NCBI RefSeq assembly: GCF_900112225.1 | Contig: NZ_FOLD01000011.1 | Coordinates: 89,556 to 153,555 of the forward strand | From: Massilia yuzhufengensis | GTDB lineage: Bacteria; Pseudomonadota; Gammaproteobacteria; Burkholderiales; Burkholderiaceae_D | Direction of reading: 5' to 3' | DNA: 64,000 bases | Shown: positions 58,020 to 64,000 of the stretch, piece after piece | How positions within the stretch are numbered: position 1 is the stretch's first letter | How the letters are laid out: every line of letters begins with the position of its first letter | Position numbers and translations under genes: made by a program | The notes under the pieces: generated by a model | Database searches by the model: none | What the model saw: only the letters and a program-made list of their open reading frames with translations | Told to the model about the DNA's origin: nothing

Positions 58020-60827
58020 TCAGCGCAGCAGTTTCAGCCCGGGAGGCAGGGCGTCGCCCAGCATGCGGGCTTCCACTACCTGGTCCAGTTCGACCACGTC
58101 GCGCACCATGGCCGGCCAGGCCGGTGGGGCGCCGGTGGAGGACAGGCGCCGCAGCACCTCGTCGCGCACCGGCTGGCCGATGTCGCGCGAGCGATCGCCC
58201 GTCATGCGGGCGATATGGGCGGCGGCGAAGCCGGCCGGTTCGATCTTCTTCCAGTCGAGCTGGAGGAGCTGGCCAAGCCAGGCTTCTGCCGACGCGGCCG
58301 GCGCGACTTCGTGCGCGGCGCCGTGGAAGGACTGGCGCGCGCCGACGCGGCCCAGCGCCCACAGGTAGCGCGCATAGCGCGCCGCGGCGCGTGCGTCGAT
58401 CTTCGCGCCGGCCGGCATGTCCATGATCTGCTTGACGAGCCATTCGCCGATCTCGGCCTTGTAGGCAGAGGGGATGCGTTCGAGCGAAGCGCCCACGCGC
58501 AGCATGTCGTCTTCGCTGCCGTCGACCAGCGTGATGGGCCGCCTGCCGCGCTCCGATGCGTCGGCCTGCAGGTTGAAGGCGAAGTCGTCGAGCAGGCGCA
58601 GTTGCGCGTCGACCGACAGCCCGCCTGCCACGCGCCGCCACAGGGTCCACCATTCGGCGCGCACCTGGCTGTCCTTGTGGTACTGCACGCCGGTCTCGAA
58701 CATGGCCCACAGCTGTTCGATGCGCCACTCGTCGAGCGGATGACCGAAGCCGGGGCGCAGGCAGTAACCGGCCAGGTTCAGCCACGCCCGTTCGTGCTCG
58801 CTTGACCTGCGTCGGCCCTTGGCGCGCGCCAGCAGGGCGTCGAACAGGTGGCGCAGCAGTGGCGTGGTCCAGCGTTCGCGCGCGCCCAGCAGGTGTTCGA
58901 GCGCGGCGCGCAGCTGGCGCACCTCGCGCGGGTCGACCTGCTGCGAACGGTTGCCGAAGATGCGGTCGATGCGCTTGATGGCGTCATCCAGTTCGGCCGG
59001 CAGCGCGATTTCGTCAGGCGCGTCGTCGTCCTCGCCGCGCAGCTGGAATTCGAGGCGCCAGCGCTGGCTGTCGTCGTCTTCCGCCACGCAGGCCACCTCC
59101 AGCGTGCCCACTTCGGACAACATCGTGGCAAGCTGCACCGGGATGTCGGTGCTGCGCGCACTGCGCAGCACCGTGGAGATGGCCGGCAGGCGCACGATGT
59201 CGCCGGCCGGCAGGTCGGCGAGGTCGCCCGCCTGCGGCAGGCTGCCGCCCGGGTCGGCGGTGGAGGACACCAGGTGGAAGCGTACCGGCCGCCCCAGGCG
59301 CAGGGCGAAGCTGCGCCCCACCAGGCGCGCTTCGACGCCGGCCGGCGCGCCGCGCGGCAGCAGGCACACCGCGCGCAGGGTGTCGCCGCTTTGTTCGGCA
59401 TCGAGCAGCAGGTAGTAGTTGCGGGCGGAGCCGCTTTCGATGGCGGGCGCCTGGCCGGCCCGCGCCAGCGAATAGGCAACCCCGCCACGCGCCACGGCGA
59501 CGTCCGGGTTCTCGTTGTGCAGCACCGTGATTGGCGCGCCGCGCCAGTGTGACAGCACATCGGCCAGGCGCTGCGCCAGCGCTTCGCCGCGGAACACGCC
59601 GCCGTTGAGCAGCAGGGTGTCCGGTACCGGCAGCGCGCCGTCGTCCTCGATGCCGAGCGCGTCGCGCGCGGCCTGCGCATGCTGGCGCAGGAAGCCGGCC
59701 AGGTGGCGCGTGATGGCCGGGTCGCTGGCGTACGGCAGGCCGAATTCGACGATGCCGGCGCGGGCGCGTTTCGCCGTTTCCTGCGCTTCGTTCAGCGGCA
59801 GGAAACCATCGAGGACGATGCGCTGCACGTCCTCGCGCGTGATGGCGGCCGAGCGGCTGGCGCCCACCAGGCGCGCGCCGGAGCCCAGCAGCGTCACGTT
59901 CACCTGTGCCGGCGCATCAGGCGCCAGCAGCTGTTCCTTGGCCGCGCGGCAGCGTTCGGTGAGCTGGGCCAGGCGGCCGGCCGACAGGCGCTGGCCATCC
60001 TGGCCGCCAAGGCGCGCTTCGGCCAGGTGGGCCAGCGCCAGGTCCATGTTGTCGCCGCCCAGGATCAGGTGGTTGCCCACGCCGATGCGGGTCAGTAGCG
60101 GCTGGCCGTCCTCGCCCAGTTCCACCCTGACCAGGCTGAAGTCGGTGGTGCCGCCGCCGACGTCGGCCACCAGCACCAGGCGGGTTTGCGCCAGGTCGTC
60201 GGCCAAGGTGGCGCGGTGCCGGTACAGCCAGTCGTACAGCGCGGCCTGGGGTTCTTCCAGCAGGCGCAGCTCCGGCAGGCCGGCCATGCGCGCGGCTTCC
60301 AGGGTGAGCGCGCGGGCGCCTTCGTCGAACGACGCGGGAACGGTGAGGACGATCTGCTGGCGCTCCAGCGGCGAAGCCGGGAAGCGCGCGTTCCAGGCTG
60401 CGCGCAGGTGGGCAAGATAGCTGGCGCTGGCCGCCACCGGCGACACCTTCGGCACGTCGGCGGCGTCCAGTCCCCATGGCAGGATGGGCGCCATGCGGTC
60501 CACGCCCGCATGCGACAGCCAGCTCTTGGCGCTGGCCACCAGGCGGCCCGGCGCCTGGGCGCCGAGCACCCGTGCCAGGCGCCCAAGCGCCACGCGCTCG
60601 ACCCCGGCCGGGTCTGGCGCCGCCCACGGCAGCTGCAGTTCGCCGGGCGCCAGTTCACCGTCGGCGGGGTGGTAGCGCATCGAGGGCAGCAGCGGCGCGC
60701 CGGCCACTTCGCCGGGCGCCACCAGCTGTTCGATCGCCAGCAATTCGACCTGCGCCGCCCCAGGAGCGGCATAGGCCAGCACCGTGTTGGTGGTGCCCAG
60801 GTCGATGCTGACGAGGTAGTGCTTCAC
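58020..60827 (-). CDS. Large Hsp70-like ATPase with C-terminal DUF3731-type region
   Basis: A 935-residue actin-fold ATPase. Phosphate 1 loop SIDLGTTNTVLAY, phosphate 2 loop VADVGGGTTDFSLVRVEL and adenosine motif LLNGGVFRGEALAQR are intact, so nucleotide binding is expected. After the ATPase and a beta-rich region comes a long helical C-terminal extension (about 620-935) unlike DnaK, fitting DUF3731. There is no EEVD tail. Start is GTG at 60827, 7 bp after the stop of the second Hsp70 gene; the frame upstream overlaps that gene. Partner and client are unknown. Confidence 0.88.
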   Translation of the reverse strand: MKHYLVSIDLGTTNTVLAYAAPGAAQVELLAIEQLVAPGEVAGAPLLPSMRYHPADGELAPGELQLPWAAPDPAGVERVALGRLARVLGAQAPGRLVASAKSWLSHAGVDRMAPILPWGLDAADVPKVSPVAASASYLAHLRAAWNARFPASPLERQQIVLTVPASFDEGARALTLEAARMAGLPELRLLEEPQAALYDWLYRHRATLADDLAQTRLVLVADVGGGTTDFSLVRVELGEDGQPLLTRIGVGNHLILGGDNMDLALAHLAEARLGGQDGQRLSAGRLAQLTERCRAAKEQLLAPDAPAQVNVTLLGSGARLVGASRSAAITREDVQRIVLDGFLPLNEAQETAKRARAGIVEFGLPYASDPAITRHLAGFLRQHAQAARDALGIEDDGALPVPDTLLLNGGVFRGEALAQRLADVLSHWRGAPITVLHNENPDVAVARGGVAYSLARAGQAPAIESGSARNYYLLLDAEQSGDTLRAVCLLPRGAPAGVEARLVGRSFALRLGRPVRFHLVSSTADPGGSLPQAGDLADLPAGDIVRLPAISTVLRSARSTDIPVQLATMLSEVGTLEVACVAEDDDSQRWRLEFQLRGEDDDAPDEIALPAELDDAIKRIDRIFGNRSQQVDPREVRQLRAALEHLLGARERWTTPLLRHLFDALLARAKGRRRSSEHERAWLNLAGYCLRPGFGHPLDEWRIEQLWAMFETGVQYHKDSQVRAEWWTLWRRVAGGLSVDAQLRLLDDFAFNLQADASERGRRPITLVDGSEDDMLRVGASLERIPSAYKAEIGEWLVKQIMDMPAGAKIDARAAARYARYLWALGRVGARQSFHGAAHEVAPAASAEAWLGQLLQLDWKKIEPAGFAAAHIARMTGDRSRDIGQPVRDEVLRRLSSTGAPPAWPAMVRDVVELDQVVEARMLGDALPPGLKLLR

Positions 60828-60834
60828 TGCGGGA

Positions 60835-62676
60835 TCAGTGCGCGGCGTCGCGGACGTCGAACTCGATCTTCCAGCGCTGGCCGTCGCGCGCCACGGCCGC
60901 CAGTTCCAGCGTGCCGGTGTCGGTTGCGAGCGCATGCAGTTTCACCTGTACGACCTCGCCCGCCACGCGGCCCTCGGCCGGCAGGGTGGCCTGGATTTCG
61001 TTCATCTCGTGCAGCTCGTCCGGGCCCCAGTATTCCAGCACCTCGCCGATGCGGTCCTGGCGCCGGGTGGTGGAACCGAAGAAGCGGAAGGTCACCGGCT
61101 CGCCGATCACCAGGCCGAATTCCTGGCCCGGCAGTTCGAGTTCGCTGCCTTCTTCCATGCCGAAGGGCGCCACGCACAGCGCTTCGATCGGCGGCTCCAT
61201 GCCGGGAATCGCCGGCATCGAGGATTCCACGCCGACGTAGTAGGAACGGGCCGTGCCGCCGCGGATGCGCACGCCGCCGCCGCGCCGCGCGTAGCTGAAA
61301 TAGGCCGCGCCGCGCGCCACCGCCAGGTCCAGGTCGGCGCCTTCCAGCATGCGCGCCGGTTCGGCGCCTTCCATGTAGAGCCAGTCGTTGATGGTGTCCA
61401 TCACGCGCTGCGACAGGATGCTGGATTTGAATACGCCGCCGTTGAACAGCACCGCGCTCGGGTGCAGGAAACTGTGCTCCGCATTGACGCGGCCGCCGAA
61501 GCCTTCGAGTTCCGCCGTGGCGCCGGCCTGGCGCGCCAGGAAGGCCGCCAGGTGACGCGTGACCGCAGCATCCTGCGCATACGGCAGGCCGACCTGGGTC
61601 AGGCCGGCGCGGGTGCGGGTGGCGGGGCGGGCGCTGGCTTCCACGCGCGGGAAGAAGCCATCGGTGATGAAGGCGGTGACTTCGTCGCGCGTGAGTTCGG
61701 TGCGGATCGAGCCGCCGATGAGTTTCGAGCCGCGGCTGGGCACCACGATGGGCCAGGTGGTGGCATTCGGGTCGGCCAGCAGGTGTTCCTTGGCGCTGCG
61801 GCAGCCGTAGGTGAGGGCGCGCATCTGCCACGAGTCGAGCTGGGTGCTACCCGCCTGGAGTTTGCGCGCCACCAGGTGGGCCAGCGCCAGGTCCATGTTG
61901 TCGCCGCCCAGCAGGATATGGTCGCCCACCGCCACGCGGTGCGGTTCCAGCTTGCCGTCGGTCTCCAGGATGGCGATCAGCGAGAAGTCGCTGGTGCCGC
62001 CGCCCACGTCCACCACCAGCACGATGTCGCCGGCCTTGACCTGCTTGCGCCAGGCGCCGCCGCTGCCCTGGATCCAGCTGTACAGGGCCGCCTGCGGCTC
62101 TTCCAGCAGGGTGGGCGTGAAGCCGGCGCTGCGCGCCGCTTCCGCGGTGAGTTCGCGCGCGCCCGGGTCGAAGGACGCCGGGATGGTGACGGTGACCGAC
62201 TGCTGCTCGAACGGCGCCTCGGGGTGGGCGGCGTTCCAGGCCTGGCGCAGATGGGCCAGGTAGCGGGTGGACGCTTCCAGCGGCGACACGCGCGTGACTT
62301 CGTCCGGCGCGTCGTGCGGCAGGATGGCGGCGCGGCGGTCCACGCTCGGGTGGCTCAGCCAGCTCTTGGCCGAGGACACCAGGCGGATCGGCGTGGTGGC
62401 GCCGCGGCTGCGCGCCATCTCGCCGGCAACCAGGGCTTCACCTTCGGCGCTCCACGGCAGGGCCAGTTCGCCCGGCGCCAGTTCGTCCGCGTGCGGCAGG
62501 TAGAGGAAGGACGGCAGCAGCGGCAGCGCGTCGACCGTGCCGGGTGCGGTGAGCTGCGGTATGGGCAGCACGCCATCGAGGGTCTTTTCGCCGTCGCTGC
62601 CCTGCAGGTCCACATACGACAGGGCGCTGTGGGTGGTGCCGAGGTCGATGCCGATCGCGTAGCGTGGGTCGCTCAC
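60835..62676 (-). CDS. Hsp70-like ATPase, second of the pair
   Basis: A 613-residue Hsp70-fold protein. IGIDLGTTHSALSY, VVDVGGGTSDFSLIAI and LFNGGVFKSSILSQ mark the ATP site. The C-terminal 150 residues are beta-rich (FGLVIGEPVTFRFFGSTTRR) and may be a reduced substrate-binding domain; the helical lid and EEVD end of DnaK are absent. It overlaps the DUF2760 gene start-stop (ATGA) and precedes the larger ATPase by 7 bp. It is about as similar to that ATPase as to DnaK in motif order, suggesting an old duplication. Confidence 0.9.
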   Translation of the reverse strand: MSDPRYAIGIDLGTTHSALSYVDLQGSDGEKTLDGVLPIPQLTAPGTVDALPLLPSFLYLPHADELAPGELALPWSAEGEALVAGEMARSRGATTPIRLVSSAKSWLSHPSVDRRAAILPHDAPDEVTRVSPLEASTRYLAHLRQAWNAAHPEAPFEQQSVTVTIPASFDPGARELTAEAARSAGFTPTLLEEPQAALYSWIQGSGGAWRKQVKAGDIVLVVDVGGGTSDFSLIAILETDGKLEPHRVAVGDHILLGGDNMDLALAHLVARKLQAGSTQLDSWQMRALTYGCRSAKEHLLADPNATTWPIVVPSRGSKLIGGSIRTELTRDEVTAFITDGFFPRVEASARPATRTRAGLTQVGLPYAQDAAVTRHLAAFLARQAGATAELEGFGGRVNAEHSFLHPSAVLFNGGVFKSSILSQRVMDTINDWLYMEGAEPARMLEGADLDLAVARGAAYFSYARRGGGVRIRGGTARSYYVGVESSMPAIPGMEPPIEALCVAPFGMEEGSELELPGQEFGLVIGEPVTFRFFGSTTRRQDRIGEVLEYWGPDELHEMNEIQATLPAEGRVAGEVVQVKLHALATDTGTLELAAVARDGQRWKIEFDVRDAAH

Positions 62677-63245
62677 AGCTCCACCTCCGCCGGCGCCAGC
62701 ACGCGCGCGTCGTGTTTTTCAGCCAGCTGCGGCAGCTGGACCCTGGTCGCGCGCCAGCCACGGTGGCTCAAGCTGCCCTTGAACGGGGCCTGGCCGACCA
62801 CATTGCCGGTCAGACGCACGCTGGCGGCGTCAAAACCTTCTTCCAGCGTGATGCGCGCGCCTTCCGATTCAGCACGCACCGGCTCGATCGTGAAGTGCTC
62901 GCGCAGCACGCGCGCGCAGCCTTCATGCACCACGCGGGCGGCGGCGCCGATGTCGGCGTCGGAATAGGCGCTGAGGTTTTCCTGGGTAAAGTCGATCAGG
63001 CGTGCTTCGCGCTGGAACAGGCTCAGGAGCTGCAGGGCCGACTCGCCGGCGGGGGCGCGCAGCGGGGCAGGCGTGGGCGCCGCGGTCGGGGCCGGGGCCG
63101 GGGCAGGGGCCGGTGCGGCCACGGGGCCGACCTGGTCGTCGCGCACGCGCGCGGCGAATTCGGCGTCGCCGAGGGACTTGAAGAAGCTGCCGAAAGCGAT
63201 CGACAGCCGGCTCCAGAAGGAGGGCAGGTTAGCTGGTGTGTTCAT
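62673..63245 (-). CDS. DUF2760 protein
   Basis: A 190-residue protein. The N-terminus is a short amphipathic helix region (FWSRLSIAFGSFFKSLGD), followed by a Pro/Ala-rich linker (about 43-65) and a conserved C-terminal domain (ALQLLSLFQREARLIDFTQE ... GRARV-type GSLSHRGWRATRVQLP). First gene of the operon with the two Hsp70-like ATPases; this trio recurs in proteobacteria as far as I know and its function is undetermined. A cochaperone or client role is inference. Confidence 0.88.
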   Translation of the reverse strand: MNTPANLPSFWSRLSIAFGSFFKSLGDAEFAARVRDDQVGPVAAPAPAPAPAPTAAPTPAPLRAPAGESALQLLSLFQREARLIDFTQENLSAYSDADIGAAARVVHEGCARVLREHFTIEPVRAESEGARITLEEGFDAASVRLTGNVVGQAPFKGSLSHRGWRATRVQLPQLAEKHDARVLAPAEVEL

Positions 63246-63465
63246 TCTTGATGTTCTGTAGGGTAAGCGACGGGCGCGCTGTCAGACAGCGTCGGGGCCA
63301 CGGTCCGGGAAACGCGCATGATACCAGTTCAGCCACGGGAAGCGCACGCACGGGCCTTGAGGGATAGTTGTTTTGTGAATGACGATTATCATGGATCTCA
63401 ATTTGATTTCTATCTTAAGGGGCGCATACTGTATCCATCACGAACGCTTTTCCAAGGAAAACATC

Positions 63466-63630
63466 ATGTCCCATACCATCGACTTCATCCGCAGCCTGTT
63501 CCGCGCCGAAGCGCCTGCCGCAGCGCGCAATGACGGCGACCTGTGGGCCCTGTTCCAGATGAGCCGCGGCCGCGATTCGGTCTCGCCGGCTGTGTTGCGC
63601 AAGCTGGCCGAACGCGCCGCGTCGAAATAA
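63466..63630 (+). CDS. Small protein of unknown function
   Basis: A 54-residue protein (start SHTIDFIRSLFRAE, end SPAVLRKLAERAASK), helical and basic. ATG at 63466 is preceded by AAGGAAA. Upstream, TTGATT (63403) and CATACT (63425) with a 16-bp spacer could be a sigma-70 promoter. A strong terminator follows. It is divergent from the DUF2760 gene. No domain is recognised. Confidence 0.7.
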   Translation: MSHTIDFIRSLFRAEAPAAARNDGDLWALFQMSRGRDSVSPAVLRKLAERAASK

Positions 63631-63657
63631 ACGCCGCGTTTGGCTGCAACATCCATC

Positions 63658-63683
63658 AAGCCCTGCCGCGAGCAGGGCTTTTT
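63658..63683 (+). terminator. Rho-independent terminator after the small gene
   Basis: AAGCCCTGC (63658-63666), loop CGCGA, GCAGGGCTT (63672-63680), then TTT (the stem end adds two more T). Confidence 0.85.
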
Positions 63684-63694
63684 GTTAGGCGCTG

Positions 63695-64000
63695 TCACCC
63701 TTTGCTATGGATGGGTTTGATTGCCAGGCGCAGCAATCGCTCGGCAGACGTGACGCGCCGGCCGTCGAGCGCCCTGCGCCAGCCCAGGTAATTGGGCAGG
63801 TAGCGCGAGGCGACGCCGTGGAAGCGCGCCACCCAGTCGCGCAGGCGGCGGTGATAGGAATTCACGTTCTGGACATGGATGGCGCCTTCGCTGCTGCGCC
63901 GCACCCGCTCGCCGGCGCGCAGGTTGACGTACTGGTGGGCGATGCCGTGGCGCCGGCTGAACGCCCGGTAGGCCGCGTTGGCGTCGGTTACCAGCAGCAC
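63695..64000 (-). CDS. IS1595-family transposase, C-terminal part (cut by window edge)
   Basis: The last 101 residues of a DDE transposase with the ISXO2-like end: VTDANAAYRAFSRRHGIAHQ (second acidic residue region), then EGAIHVQNVNSYHRRLRDW and FHGVASRYLPNYLGWRR. The N-terminal zinc-ribbon and first acidic residues lie beyond the window. The insertion-sequence end should lie near 63689-63705 (GGCGCTGTCACCC...), where the stop codon also falls; this end is not proven. Confidence 0.85.
   Translation of the reverse strand: MLLVTDANAAYRAFSRRHGIAHQYVNLRAGERVRRSSEGAIHVQNVNSYHRRLRDWVARFHGVASRYLPNYLGWRRALDGRRVTSAERLLRLAIKPIHSKG

Noticed and set aside
63040..63125. GGGGCCGGGGCCGG-like tandem sequence, possibly a VNTR.
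   Set aside because: It encodes the Pro/Ala linker of the DUF2760 protein in frame; ordinary low-complexity linker, though length may vary between strains.
63375..63400. Fur-box-like sequence (GATTATCAT) upstream of the small gene at 63466.
   Set aside because: Only one of three hexamers matches reasonably and no iron-related gene is near.

Overview
The window looks like chromosomal DNA of a high-GC betaproteobacterium of the Burkholderiales, most likely Oxalobacteraceae (Massilia-like). This is an inference from protein flavour, strong G/C third-position bias and the gene order rpoZ-gmk-yicC / kinase-phosphatase-rph-rdgB-hemW; no rRNA marker is present. Gene density is high and nearly all genes are intact housekeeping, signalling or efflux genes. 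No tRNA, rRNA or CRISPR array was seen, and the only mobile-element protein is a transposase cut by the right edge.

Layout. 1-10 kb: a flagellin lysine methylase cut by the left edge, a small lipoprotein, a diguanylate cyclase, a coupled membrane protein / histidine kinase / LuxR-type regulator cluster, greB, a heme oxygenase, a YciI-like protein and a chemoreceptor. 10-20 kb: a VOC protein, a cold-shock/DUF1294 protein, spoT-rpoZ-gmk, yicC, then divergently a Ser/Thr kinase, a PP2C phosphatase, rph, rdgB and hemW. 20-28 kb: a degenerate M28 peptidase, an acyl-CoA thioesterase with an internal deletion, and an RND efflux operon (adaptor, pump, outer-membrane lipoprotein) divergent from its TetR regulator. 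28-38 kb: a central carbon block (tal, msrC, zwf-hexR, pgi plus an SMP-30 lactonase, edd-eda) with HexR-like operators in front of zwf, pgi and edd; together these form a glucose-6-phosphate to Entner-Doudoroff route under one sugar-phosphate-sensing repressor. 38-46 kb: a decayed chemoreceptor, a PAS/GAF hybrid kinase and a MacA/MacB-type export operon with a GNAT gene and an unknown secreted protein. 46-54 kb: rpiA, a lipoprotein, yggX, argA, hrpA and a PRC-barrel protein. 54-58 kb: remnants of an amino-sugar locus (sugar porter, 3' half of nagA, 3' end of a TonB-dependent receptor) joined by what looks like one deletion, then a TetR gene with two matching palindromic operators, one of them in front of a 36-residue membrane peptide. 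58-64 kb: an uncharacterised three-gene operon of two divergent Hsp70-like ATPases and a DUF2760 protein, a small gene, and an IS1595-type transposase.

The most unusual material is the Hsp70/Hsp70/DUF2760 operon, the TetR/micro-membrane-protein unit, the four reading frames broken by deletions or loss of catalytic residues, and three families of dispersed palindromes, one of which is arranged as inverted pairs like BIMEs. Most coordinates were read directly from the sequence; family assignments rest on recognised motifs and were not checked against a database.
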